Below are positions 17,083 through 25,402 of a stretch of DNA of 64,000 nucleotides, piece by piece (position 1 is the first letter of the stretch; every line of letters begins with the position of its first letter). The position numbers and the translations under genes are program-made. The stretch lies in assembly GCA_018436595.1 (NCBI GenBank), contig JAHDLC010000003.1, forward strand, positions 1-64,000. The letters run 5' to 3'. Below the pieces are notes generated by a model. It did not search any database. It was not told the DNA's origin and saw only the letters and a list, made by a program, of their open reading frames with translations. Origin of the DNA: Synergistaceae bacterium (GTDB taxonomy: Bacteria; Synergistota; Synergistia; Synergistales; Aminobacteriaceae).

Positions 17083-17859
17083 TCACGGAGTTGTAAAATC
17101 TCCCTTCTTTCCCGCCGGGGCCATGTAGACCACGAATTCGTCCTTCCCGTCCGCCCCGACCAGCCTGTCGGCGGCATCCTGGTCATAGGCCGCGATGGCG
17201 CAGGTCCCCGCGCCGATGGCCTCGCAGGCGAGGTAGAGGTTCTGGCAGATATGACCGCCGTCCAGGGCGATGACCTTTACGGAAGCCTCCGAATAGCGCC
17301 ATTCCGTCCTCCAGGGAAGGGCCGTCCAGAAAAAGGTCACCGCTCCCTTCCCGGCGAATTTCTGACCGAGGGCCGCCCGCGCCGTCTCCTCCTCGAGACG
17401 GTCCGGATGCCCCAGGGGCAGAAGGGCATGCTCCAGGGGAAGGTACCGATAGAGTCCCTTCTCCAGGCCCTCGACCCGGAAGACCGCCAGGTACGTCTCG
17501 AAGGGATGCCTGCACCCCGCCGACGGGACGGTGCGGTACGTCCGCACCGGGTCGGATTCGCCCCGGACTCCCTGGGTTGCCCAGAGCAGGAAGGCCAGTT
17601 CTTCGAGTGAAAAGGGCCGGTTGGAGAACTGCCTCACGGACCGACGGCGCTCCATGGCCTCCCGAAGGGACAGATCACCCACGGCGGTCCACTTCTCCGG
17701 TCCGGGCAGGGAAATCCGGGCCGCATCCCCGGGGACCGGCTTCTGCACGGGAGGCGGCGGAGCCCCCAGATTCTGGGCAGTCCTGGAAAAATCCACGGAC
17801 CGGCGCACCGTATCCTTCAGGAAGAAGCGGAGCTCTTCCCTTGCTGTTGTGTCGTCCAC
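17083..17859 (-). CDS. SagB/ThcOx-type nitroreductase-family oxidoreductase
   Basis: A 258-residue FMN-dependent oxidoreductase. The nitroreductase signature MERRRSVRQFSNRPFSLEELAFLLWATQG and the later IALDGGHICQNLYLACEAIGAGTCAIAAYD are typical of the SagB-like branch. There is no neighbouring RiPP precursor or cyclodehydratase, so a peptide-azole role is not supported and a stand-alone redox role is more likely. The GTG start at 17857-17859 is preceded by GAAGGAGG at good spacing; the longer ATG frame upstream lacks a site. Confidence 0.82.
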   Translation of the reverse strand: MDDTTAREELRFFLKDTVRRSVDFSRTAQNLGAPPPPVQKPVPGDAARISLPGPEKWTAVGDLSLREAMERRRSVRQFSNRPFSLEELAFLLWATQGVRGESDPVRTYRTVPSAGCRHPFETYLAVFRVEGLEKGLYRYLPLEHALLPLGHPDRLEEETARAALGQKFAGKGAVTFFWTALPWRTEWRYSEASVKVIALDGGHICQNLYLACEAIGAGTCAIAAYDQDAADRLVGADGKDEFVVYMAPAGKKGDFTTP

Positions 17860-17943
17860 GAAAAAACCTCCTTCGGCATTTCTGTTTTTCTGATTGTAGC
17901 AACCGTTCCTTCCCCTCTCAAGAGCCGGAGAAAAAGCGTTCTG

Positions 17944-17972
17944 TTGCAAAAACCCTTCTCTTTTGCTAGAGT
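17944..17972 (+). promoter_or_regulatory. Candidate promoter for the secreted cyclase-family gene
   Basis: TTGCAA (17944-17949), a 17-nt spacer and TAGAGT (17967-17972) form a sigma-70-like promoter. It would leave a leader of roughly 145 nt before the start at 18124. No other feature is visible in 17860-18123. Confidence 0.4.
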
Positions 17973-18123
17973 TTCCCGGAGAAAGTTATCACAACTTTCC
18001 GAATTCACTTGATCCAACGGAAGGGAGGGAGGTTCTTCGGGTACAAGGCACGAGCAGAAAGACCTGAGAAGTGTTGTGCTGTACGAGTCTTCGCAATACG
18101 GTGTGAAAAGGAGGCTGAATGCA

Positions 18124-18957
18124 ATGGCAGGCTTCACCAGAAAAACGGTCCTGGTTCTGCTGGCTGCGGCTCTTGTTCTTCTCCCCGCGTCCGCTCCCGC
18201 CGTCGAACCATCCCTCGCCGAGATCTACTCCATCCTGAAGACGAAGGAGTTCGTGGACCTCACCCACACCTTCGACACCGAAATCCCTCACTGGCCCGGC
18301 TTTCCCCAGGAAAAGCGGGAGACCATCTACTGGTACGACAAGGGTGTGGGCACCATAGGGTACGGCTTTTTCGCCCAGGTTTTCTCCCACGTGGGACAGT
18401 GGGGAACCCACTGTGACGCCCCGGCCCATTTCGCAAGGGGGAAACGGACCCTCGACCAGATCGGCGTGAAGGAAATGCTTCTTCCCCTTGTGGTTTTCGA
18501 CGTTCATGAGAAGGCTGCGGCAAATCCTGATTACGCCCTCACCCTTGAAGACGTGAAGGAATGGGAGAAAAAACACGGCCCGGTGCCGGAAGGAGCCTTC
18601 GCCGCCATGAGGACCGACTGGTCGAAACGGTGGCCGGACGCCGCCGCCATGAGAAACGCCGACGCCGCCGGCACGGCCCACTATCCGGGCTGGAGCCTGG
18701 AAGCCATGAAATACCTCTTCGAAGAGAGGAAAATCACCGCCTCGGGCCATGAGCCCACGGACACGGACCCCGGGGTTTCCACGTCGAAGGGAGACTACAC
18801 CTGCGAGGCCTATGTCCTCGGCCAGGACAGGTACCAGATCGAGCTCCTCGCCAACCTGGACAGGGTACCGGAAAACGGCGCCCTCGTCGTGGTGGCCTTC
18901 CCCAAGCCCTTCTTCGGCTCGGGCTTCCCCGCCCGGGTCTTCGCCATTCTCCCGTAG
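18124..18957 (+). CDS. Exported cyclase-family (kynurenine formamidase-like) hydrolase
   Basis: A 277-residue protein with a signal peptide (KTVLVLLAAALVLLPASAPA), so it acts outside the cytoplasm. The family metal motif is present as H89-VGQWGTH96-C-D98-APAH102, a variant of the usual HxGTHxDxPxH with a two-residue insertion. The family hydrolyses amides or lactones such as formylkynurenine, and includes isatin hydrolase. The exact substrate is unknown. The ATG at 18124 is preceded by AAAGGAGG at 9 nt. It is monocistronic and converges with the CARDB gene. Confidence 0.85.
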   Translation: MAGFTRKTVLVLLAAALVLLPASAPAVEPSLAEIYSILKTKEFVDLTHTFDTEIPHWPGFPQEKRETIYWYDKGVGTIGYGFFAQVFSHVGQWGTHCDAPAHFARGKRTLDQIGVKEMLLPLVVFDVHEKAAANPDYALTLEDVKEWEKKHGPVPEGAFAAMRTDWSKRWPDAAAMRNADAAGTAHYPGWSLEAMKYLFEERKITASGHEPTDTDPGVSTSKGDYTCEAYVLGQDRYQIELLANLDRVPENGALVVVAFPKPFFGSGFPARVFAILP

Positions 18958-19002
18958 AATTGACGCGGCGGCCCTGATTCAGGAGCCGCCGCATATCCGG
19001 AT

Positions 19003-20673
19003 TTATTCATACACCACCAGGAGACCGTCACCCTCCACCCGGACGGACAGAAGCCTCCGGACGCCGAGACGGTTCAGCGTGGGCCGTACGGCGGCCTCAA
19101 TCGAGCTCTCCGCCGCCTCCCTGACCTCACGCGACAGGAGCGCCGCTTCCACCTGCCGCTTGACCTCGGTGTTTATCATGTTCCTCAGGTAATCCACTAT
19201 TCCCCGGCTCAGAATTGCGTTGTCCACAAATTTCCAGAAGCCGTGGAGGGTGATTCGGATGTCCGGGGAAACCGTCACCTGGTCGTAACTGATCCTTCCG
19301 TTCCTGATAACGGGCCTGAGGGACAGGGTTATTTCCATGTGGACGATATCCACGTCCGGCGGGGAATCGTACCAGTTGGGCCAGGTGTATTCCCAGCCCC
19401 GTATCTCGTAATCCCCTCCTGTCTCGAAAATGACTTTTCCGGCTATCTTTCCTGCAGCGATACCCGTTCCGGAAACGAAACGCAGGGATCTCGGCCCCCC
19501 GAAATCCGCATTGATGTCGTTCAGGTAATACCAGCTCCGGGTCGCTCCGCTGCCGTAGTGGAAAAAAGGAGGAGTAAAGACCGTCCGCCACTCCCCGATG
19601 CTGATAAACGAGTCGTCTCTCCTGGCAGGTTCCCTGTCAAGCTGAAAGTCATCCGTCGGCCCGGCGAAATTGTTCAGCCGGATCCGCCCCCTCAGGCGGT
19701 CTCCCAGGACCGGAAGCACCAGGCTGCCCGGAAGGCGCATGGTCCGTACGGGAAGAACGGAAACCGGCATAAGAGGACCCGCGTTATTTCCCTCGTCCGA
19801 TTCCCTCACCCTGTTGTCAGGGTCGATGACGAGGCGGAACCGCACACGGGCGCCCGCCAGCGAAACGGGCAGCTTCAGGACGATCCGGTCAAAGACGGCC
19901 ATTTGTCCCGGGGCAAGCCCGGCGCTTCTCCCGGCCTCCGGGGGGTCGGGAAGGATCGTGCCGGTTCCCGGAGTACCTCCCCCGGCCATCTGGTAGGCGG
20001 CATGGACGGAAAAGGGTCCCGACGGGGCGGTTCCGCTGTTTATGACGGTCACGATGAATTTCTCCCGCCCTCCTCTGTATTCAACGATCTGTTCCCCCTC
20101 GATGGAGAACGAAAGCGGGGGCGTCTGGTTCCAGACGCGAAGATCGGGGGTGCCTGCCGAAAGAACGGCGTCCGCCCACGGAGAAGCGTTGTTCGTTTCG
20201 TCCGATTCCCGCACCCTCCCTGCAGGATCTGCGAATTCCTCGCCCGCCGTGCTGTCGGCTACGGCCCTGAGGCGGATCGTGGTTCCCGAGTAGGAAGCGG
20301 GCAGCACAGCCTCGCCGGTGAAGGTCACGGTGCTGGCCGGCGGCGCCCCTGGGGGAAGGGGTGCGGAGGTCATAGGATAAGAAACAGACCGCTGCCCCGG
20401 CACCCGGAAAGCCGCTCCCCCGCTGTTCAGAAGCCCCGGACGGCCTCCGGACACCACTTCAAATTCGACCGAAACCTTGAACAGGCCTGCCGCAGTCGTC
20501 CCCCTGTTCTGGACCGTAACCGAAAGAGGAATGACTATCTCGCCGCCCCGTTCAGCAGGACCCCCCCTCCGCGCCACCCACGGCACCAGGTCGGGGAGGC
20601 CCCAGGCCCCGGAGGCCGGCGACAGAACAAGAAGCATCACAGACAAAAGAAGCAGCATTCTCCGCTGTCTCAT
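19003..20673 (-). CDS. Exported CARDB-domain protein
   Basis: A 556-residue secreted or periplasmic protein. A signal peptide (MLLLLSVMLLVLSPASGAWG) is followed by two CARDB-type beta-sandwich modules (about 28-165 and 170-310). Each ends in the signature RVRESDExNNA (at VRESDETNNAS and VRESDEGNNAG). The C-terminal 240 residues have no family I recognise; they end in a helical and beta segment with no anchor. CARDB modules are usually adhesive or substrate-binding. The ATG at 20673 has AAGGGGG 7 nt upstream. Confidence 0.8.
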   Translation of the reverse strand: MRQRRMLLLLSVMLLVLSPASGAWGLPDLVPWVARRGGPAERGGEIVIPLSVTVQNRGTTAAGLFKVSVEFEVVSGGRPGLLNSGGAAFRVPGQRSVSYPMTSAPLPPGAPPASTVTFTGEAVLPASYSGTTIRLRAVADSTAGEEFADPAGRVRESDETNNASPWADAVLSAGTPDLRVWNQTPPLSFSIEGEQIVEYRGGREKFIVTVINSGTAPSGPFSVHAAYQMAGGGTPGTGTILPDPPEAGRSAGLAPGQMAVFDRIVLKLPVSLAGARVRFRLVIDPDNRVRESDEGNNAGPLMPVSVLPVRTMRLPGSLVLPVLGDRLRGRIRLNNFAGPTDDFQLDREPARRDDSFISIGEWRTVFTPPFFHYGSGATRSWYYLNDINADFGGPRSLRFVSGTGIAAGKIAGKVIFETGGDYEIRGWEYTWPNWYDSPPDVDIVHMEITLSLRPVIRNGRISYDQVTVSPDIRITLHGFWKFVDNAILSRGIVDYLRNMINTEVKRQVEAALLSREVREAAESSIEAAVRPTLNRLGVRRLLSVRVEGDGLLVVYE

Positions 20674-20744
20674 GAAAATACCCCCTTTCACTTTTCCGCT
20701 CTCCTCTTCCTTCGCAGAACCATTTCACGGAATATTGTCTGAAT

Positions 20745-20772
20745 ATTATATCTCTTTTTCCGGTTTTTTCAT
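20745..20772 (-). promoter_or_regulatory. Promoter of the CARDB gene
   Basis: On the minus strand ATGAAA (20767-20772), a 16-nt spacer and a perfect TATAAT (20745-20750) lie about 70 nt upstream of the CARDB start codon. Confidence 0.6.
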
Positions 20773-20946
20773 GGAGAACATCACATCCCGAGGAAGGGCT
20801 TTGGGGGAAAGAACGAGAGGGCAGAGGTGAAGGGGAAACACACTGGGCAGGCTGCGTTCCAGGGGCGGGCTCCGGTCCGCCTTTTTCCTTTCCGCCCGAA
20901 GGCCGATACTCAAACAGCACTGCAAAAAAACAGGAAGGAGAAACCC

Positions 20947-21735
20947 ATGAACCTGAACCGGACTGCCCTTGCCGCCCTGCTGCTCTTCCTTCTGCCGGCT
21001 TTCCCGGCCCGGGCCGGGGAGCATCCATTCTGGGCTGCTGACAGGAGGGAAAATTTCCGCATCCTCCTTCCGGGCGGATGGACGGTGAGGCGGCACCTGT
21101 CACAGGAACTGGCCCTGAGGGCCCGCTCCCGGGACGGAACAGCATATCTTGAGGTGCATGTCCTCAGGGAACCTTTTCCGACGGAAGCTGAAGCCGCAGA
21201 CGGCTTCGGGGACCGGGATGATTTTCTCTCCCTCTCTCCCGTCGAGTTCTGGAGAGGGAGAATTGTTTCAGTCGGCGGAGAGGAAGGGATTGTGAGGAGA
21301 TACAAAGTGAGCGTTGACGGCCGGCCCGCGGAGGCGTCGGCCGCCTGTTTCGGCCGGGACGGGACATGGTTCCTTGTTCTCGCCGTGGTCTCCTCAGATA
21401 GGGCAGGTATTTACGCCTCCGACCTTGAACAGAGTCTCAGGAGCCTTACTCTCCTGACGGCGCCTTCCGCTCCCGGGGACCCCATCGAAGGCCGGTGGAG
21501 GTGGCACAACGGACGCATTCTCACCCTCGGGAGGCACGGAAGGGTCGCTCCGTCATCCCTGGTAAGCTCCTGGAGAAGGAAGCCTCCTACGCCGGAAGAG
21601 GCCGCCGGTGCCTATCTCCTTTCCATTCCCGGTCCGGCGGGCGGAGAAGAGGAAGCGGTCCTCAGCCCCGACGGGAAGAAGCTTTTCCGGGTCTCAGGGG
21701 GCGAAAGGATACAGATCGCCGCACGGCTGGAATAA
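20947..21735 (+). CDS. Small exported protein of unknown function
   Basis: A 262-residue protein with a clear signal peptide (RTALAALLLFLLPAFPARA). The mature part resembles the PsbP-like or DUF1795 type of secreted beta-rich proteins (NFRILLPGGWTV, then a central stretch ending in SLRSLTLL). The C-terminus has a repeat-like GRWRWHNGRILTL / SPDGKKLFRVSGG segment. I do not assign a function. The ATG at 20947 follows AAGGAGAAACCC; earlier in-frame codons have no site. It is divergent from the CARDB gene. Confidence 0.65.
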   Translation: MNLNRTALAALLLFLLPAFPARAGEHPFWAADRRENFRILLPGGWTVRRHLSQELALRARSRDGTAYLEVHVLREPFPTEAEAADGFGDRDDFLSLSPVEFWRGRIVSVGGEEGIVRRYKVSVDGRPAEASAACFGRDGTWFLVLAVVSSDRAGIYASDLEQSLRSLTLLTAPSAPGDPIEGRWRWHNGRILTLGRHGRVAPSSLVSSWRRKPPTPEEAAGAYLLSIPGPAGGEEEAVLSPDGKKLFRVSGGERIQIAARLE

Positions 21736-21759
21736 AAAGGACGGCGAAAGAGAAAGATC

Positions 21760-22584
21760 CTACCGGCCGAGAAACTCCGCCACCGCCACGGCAAGTTCCC
21801 CGGGAGCCTCGTAGACCAGCCCGTGTCCTCCCGGAAGCATCCTCAGCAGGGCCCCCGGAATCCCCCCTGCGAGGATCTCCCCCTCACCCGGGGGAATCAG
21901 CCGGTCCTCCGAGCCTTCCACCACCAGGACGGGCATGGCGAAGGAACCAAGCCTGCCCTCCAGGGACGGGCATTCCGCCAGGGCGGTCTGCTGTTCCCGG
22001 ATTCCTTCAGCATGGGCGGCGAAGGAGGCCTCCAGGGTCTCCCGGAAGGCCCTGCGGAACGCGGGGCTCCATTTTCCGGAAGCAGGCAGCAGGGCCTCGG
22101 TGAGGGCAGTGGCCGGTTCACCCGAAGGAGCGTTCCTGTCAAAAATTGCACGGAACAGGTCGGGCCGCTTCCCGGCGACCCTCTGGTGGTCAGCTGAACC
22201 GCAGCAGAGAACCAGTCCGGATACCAGCTCCGGCCTGGCAAGGGCGAGCTCCGCCGCCACAGAAGCTCCCATGGACCACCCCAGCACCGCGAGGGGAACC
22301 CCCGCAGCCTCCGCCACTGCTGCGGCATCCTCCGCAAATAGGGCGATGGAGGATCGCGAACTCCCGAGGGTGCTTCCTCCCAGACCCCTCGGGTCGTAGA
22401 CCACCGGGGCGATCCCCCGGGCGGAAAGCTGCCTCGGAAAGGCCGTTCCCCAGCAGTCCCCGTCGCCGCCGAACCCGGGGACGAGAAGAAGAGGGCGTCC
22501 CCCTTCTCCTGCCGACCACCTGATCCGGGCGCCGTCCGGCCGTTCGATGCCGTTCCATTCCTTCCGTCTCCGCCGTTCCGTCAT
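21760..22584 (-). CDS. Alpha/beta-fold hydrolase
   Basis: A 274-residue cytoplasmic hydrolase with the nucleophile elbow GWSMG (S104), oxyanion region VPGFGGDGDCW, acid residue in EGSEDRLIPP and catalytic His in PGGHGLVYE. It resembles the broad 3-oxoadipate enol-lactonase / esterase group. The substrate is unknown. The ATG at 22584 follows GGAGAGGG. A TATAAT box lies on the same strand at 22640-22645. It is divergent from the lplA-gcv operon. Confidence 0.82.
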   Translation of the reverse strand: MTERRRRKEWNGIERPDGARIRWSAGEGGRPLLLVPGFGGDGDCWGTAFPRQLSARGIAPVVYDPRGLGGSTLGSSRSSIALFAEDAAAVAEAAGVPLAVLGWSMGASVAAELALARPELVSGLVLCCGSADHQRVAGKRPDLFRAIFDRNAPSGEPATALTEALLPASGKWSPAFRRAFRETLEASFAAHAEGIREQQTALAECPSLEGRLGSFAMPVLVVEGSEDRLIPPGEGEILAGGIPGALLRMLPGGHGLVYEAPGELAVAVAEFLGR

Positions 22585-22653
22585 GACACCCTCTCCAATG
22601 ACGGCCGGGCTGCATCCCCGGCTGAAAAATTTCCCGGACATTATACCTCTTCA

Positions 22654-22659
22654 TATACC
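22654..22659 (+). promoter_or_regulatory. Candidate -10 box of the lplA-gcv operon
   Basis: TATACC (22654-22659) with a weak -35 (TTCCCG, 22631-22636) at 17 nt spacing would start transcription about 10 nt before the structured leader. On the opposite strand a perfect TATAAT (22640-22645) serves the alpha/beta hydrolase. Confidence 0.35.
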
Positions 22660-22675
22660 CCTCAATGGTATTTTG

Positions 22676-22765
22676 TGATATGCTTCTGCCGTTGGCAAAA
22701 AGCGGCCATTGACCCCTTCGCCAAAGGGGGATATCATGGCGGAAACAAGGCTCTTGTCCGCTTTT
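22676..22765 (+). promoter_or_regulatory. Riboswitch-like structured leader with terminator ahead of lplA-gcv
   Basis: The leader can fold as a three-way junction. P1 is 22676-22681 with 22731-22736; P2 is 22688-22691 with 22703-22706; P3 is 22713-22718 with 22724-22729. The two hairpin loops contain TGGC and GCCA, which could kiss. Right after it, 22739-22765 forms a terminator: gcgg and acaag pair with cttgt and ccgc across an AA bulge, then four T. This is the layout of an aptamer plus expression platform. It does not match the glycine, THF or purine riboswitch consensus as I know them. The ligand, if any, is unknown. Confidence 0.45.
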
Positions 22766-22833
22766 CGCCGTCCCTGATCACCCGCTTTCCCGGGCTGGGG
22801 GTTCCCCCTTCCGGAGAACAAAGGAGGATGACC

Positions 22834-23847
22834 GTGGAATTCCGAAGAGTCCGGCTGGCCCGATCCACAACAACAAACCCCTGGGACAACCTCGCCCGGG
22901 AAGAATACCTCGTGAACCTCTGCGGAGACGACGAGGCCATCCTCTACCTCTGGCAGAACGCCCACACCGTGGTGGTGGGGCGGAACCAGAACCCCTGGGC
23001 GGAATGCCGCCTCGACCTCCTCGAGTCGGAGGGGGGCAGGCTCGCCCGGCGCTCCACCGGCGGCGGGGCGGTCTACCACGACCTCGGCAACCTCAATTAC
23101 TCCTTCATCCTGCCCCGGCGGGCCTACAGCATGGAACGGCAGCTCGGAACGGTTCTCGGAGCCCTCCGCACCCTGGGCATCTCCGCGGAATTCTCCGGAA
23201 GGAACGATTTGGTCATCGGCGGCAGAAAGTTCTCCGGCAACGCCTACCAGATCACCCGGCACAAGGGGCTCCATCACGGCACCCTTCTCCTCTCCGCCGA
23301 CATGGCAAAACTCTCAAGATACCTGAACGTGGACCCCGAAAAACTGAAGACCAAGGGCGTGGCCTCGGTGGCTTCCAGGGTAATGAACCTCCGGGACGCT
23401 CTCCCCGGCCTCTCCCTGGACGACCTTCTGGATGCCCTTGAAAAGGAGTTCCTTGACCGGTACAGGGCGCCTGAAGTTCTCCGGGAGACGAAGGAGCCGG
23501 AAGGGGAAGAATACGCCTCGCTGGCGGAACGGTACCGGAGCCGGGAATGGCGCCTCGGCCGGTCGCCTGACTGTGCCGTGACGGTGCGCAGGCGGTTTCC
23601 CTGGGGAGGGATGGAGATCCGGCTCAACGTGAAGAACGGCCATGCAGCCGATCCCGTAGTCTTCTCCGACGCCATGGACGGCGAGATGATCCTGTCCCTC
23701 GGAAAAATCCTGGAAGGCGTGCCTTTCAGATGGACGGAAATGGCGGAAGCTGTCCGGAAGGCCTTTCCGGACAGCCCGGAAATGGCCGAAACAGCCCTTT
23801 GGCTGGAAGAGGCCCCCATCAGCGGAAAAAAGGAGGCAGATGAATGA
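22834..23847 (+). CDS. lplA: Lipoate-protein ligase A
   Basis: A 337-residue ligase that activates free lipoate with ATP and attaches it to target lysines. The lipoyl-AMP pocket is visible in RRSTGGGAVYHDLGNLNYSF and GRNDLVIGGRKFSGNAYQ, and a C-terminal accessory domain follows. AAGGAGG directly abuts an ATG at 22828, so the GTG at 22834 (spacing 6 nt) is the better start. It overlaps gcvT by 4 nt. Its natural partner is GcvH, encoded two genes downstream, so the operon carries its own lipoylation step by salvage. Confidence 0.9.
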   Translation: MEFRRVRLARSTTTNPWDNLAREEYLVNLCGDDEAILYLWQNAHTVVVGRNQNPWAECRLDLLESEGGRLARRSTGGGAVYHDLGNLNYSFILPRRAYSMERQLGTVLGALRTLGISAEFSGRNDLVIGGRKFSGNAYQITRHKGLHHGTLLLSADMAKLSRYLNVDPEKLKTKGVASVASRVMNLRDALPGLSLDDLLDALEKEFLDRYRAPEVLRETKEPEGEEYASLAERYRSREWRLGRSPDCAVTVRRRFPWGGMEIRLNVKNGHAADPVVFSDAMDGEMILSLGKILEGVPFRWTEMAEAVRKAFPDSPEMAETALWLEEAPISGKKEADE

Positions 23848-24953
23848 AGCGCACTCCAATGTACGAGCGGCACATCGCGGCAGGCGGCCGGATGGTGGAC
23901 TTCGGCGGCTGGGAGCTGCCGGTCCAGTACGATGCCACCGGCATCAAGACGGAACACCTGGCGGTCAGGTCAAAGGCGGGGCTCTTCGACGTCTCCCACA
24001 TGGGGGAGATCACCGTTAAAGGGCCGGGCGCGGAGAAATGGCTTTCCCGCCTCGTGACAAACGACATCTTTGTCATGAAGGACTTCCAGGTGCAGTACAA
24101 CATCATGTGCACCGAGGCGGGAGGTGTGGTGGACGACCTGCTCGTCTACCGGTACGGCCCGGAGAAGTTCCTCCTGGTGGTGAACGCGGCCAACGTGGAC
24201 AAGGACTGGGACTGGCTGAGGAAACACCTTCCCGGCGACGGCGTCATCCTCGAAAACATTTCCATGAAGACCGCCGAGACGGCCCTCCAGGGGCCCGCGG
24301 CGGAGGCCATCCTGGCCCGGGCCGCCGATTTCGACCCCTCAGCCCTCAGGTTCTTTACCTTCACCGACGGCGTTTCCGTGGGCGGCATCCCCGCCATCGT
24401 CAGCAGGACCGGCTACACCGGAGAGGACGGGTTTGAAATCTACGTCCCCTGGGAGAGAGGAGCCGAACTGTGGGATCTCATCCTCGAAGCCGGGAAGGAC
24501 GCAGGCCTGATCCCCATCGGCCTCGGCGCCAGGGACAGCCTCCGGTTCGAGGCGGGACTCCCTCTCTGCGGCCACGAGTACACCGACATCCTGGGCCCCC
24601 TGGAGGCAGGGTTCGGCTTCTTCGTCAAGGTGGACAAGCCCGGCGGCTTCATCGGCCAGCCCGTGCTGAAGCGGCAGAAAGAGGAAGGGCTCCGGCGGAA
24701 GATCGTGGGCCTGCGCCTGGAGGACAAGGGGGTGCCCCGGGCCGGCATGGATGTGGCCGACCCGTCGGGAAAAATGGTGGGCACGGTGACCTCCGGGGGA
24801 TACTGCCCCTCCCTGGACGCCAACATGGCCCTGTGCTGCGTGGAGACCCCCGCGCCGGCGGAAGGCGAAAGCCTGAGCGTCGTCATCCGGGACAGGCCGA
24901 AACAGGGCGTGGTGGTGAAGCGCCCCTTCTACGACAGGAAATACAAAAAATAG
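23844..24953 (+). CDS. gcvT: Glycine cleavage system T protein (aminomethyltransferase)
   Basis: A 369-residue enzyme that moves the methylene of aminomethyl-lipoyl-GcvH to tetrahydrofolate and releases ammonia. Signatures include MVDFGGWELPVQY near the N-terminus, GLFDVSHMGEI, and SRTGYTGEDGFEIY, and the C-terminal domain holds LEDKGVPRAGM and GTVTSGGYCPSL. The length is typical. ATGA overlap with lplA. It is the first enzyme gene of the gcvT-H-PA-PB series. Confidence 0.95.
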   Translation: MKRTPMYERHIAAGGRMVDFGGWELPVQYDATGIKTEHLAVRSKAGLFDVSHMGEITVKGPGAEKWLSRLVTNDIFVMKDFQVQYNIMCTEAGGVVDDLLVYRYGPEKFLLVVNAANVDKDWDWLRKHLPGDGVILENISMKTAETALQGPAAEAILARAADFDPSALRFFTFTDGVSVGGIPAIVSRTGYTGEDGFEIYVPWERGAELWDLILEAGKDAGLIPIGLGARDSLRFEAGLPLCGHEYTDILGPLEAGFGFFVKVDKPGGFIGQPVLKRQKEEGLRRKIVGLRLEDKGVPRAGMDVADPSGKMVGTVTSGGYCPSLDANMALCCVETPAPAEGESLSVVIRDRPKQGVVVKRPFYDRKYKK

Positions 24954-24992
24954 GAACGACAATCCCAGGAGAGACAAAGGAGGACAAAGAAA

Positions 24993-25391
24993 ATGGCGAA
25001 AATACCCCAGGATCTCAGGTACACGAAGGATCACGAATGGATCAGGATGGAAGGCGCCACGGGCGTCATGGGCATTACCGACTACGCCCAGCACGCCATG
25101 GGCGACATCGTCTACGTGGAGCTTCCCGATGAAGGCAGGGAGGTCAGGGCCGGGGAGGACTTCATCGTCGTCGAATCGGTGAAGGGAGCCAACGACGTGT
25201 TCAGCCCAGTATCCGGGACAGTGGCCGGGGTGAACGGCGACCTCGACGGAGCCCCAGAGCTGCTGAACGAGGATCCCTACACCAACTGGCTCGTCCGCCT
25301 CGAGGTCGCCGACCCGGGAGAACTCGACTCCCTGCTTGACGCCGGGGCCTATGCCAAGCTCGTCGAGGAGCTTGAAGCGGAAAGCGAATAG
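24993..25391 (+). CDS. gcvH: Glycine cleavage system H protein
   Basis: A 132-residue lipoyl carrier. The lipoylated lysine is K64 in ESVKGANDV, where most relatives have ESVKAASDV. N-terminal YTKDHEWIRM and the GITDYAQHAMGDIVYVELP segment are classic. It shuttles the aminomethyl group from the P protein to GcvT and is reoxidised by dihydrolipoyl dehydrogenase. The ribosome site AAAGGAGG lies upstream. Confidence 0.95.
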   Translation: MAKIPQDLRYTKDHEWIRMEGATGVMGITDYAQHAMGDIVYVELPDEGREVRAGEDFIVVESVKGANDVFSPVSGTVAGVNGDLDGAPELLNEDPYTNWLVRLEVADPGELDSLLDAGAYAKLVEELEAESE

Positions 25392-25402
25392 GGGAGACCG
25401 CC

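Noticed and set aside
22640-22833. Glycine or THF riboswitch ahead of the gcv operon
   Set aside because: The conserved cores of these riboswitches are not present; a different three-way junction is seen instead.
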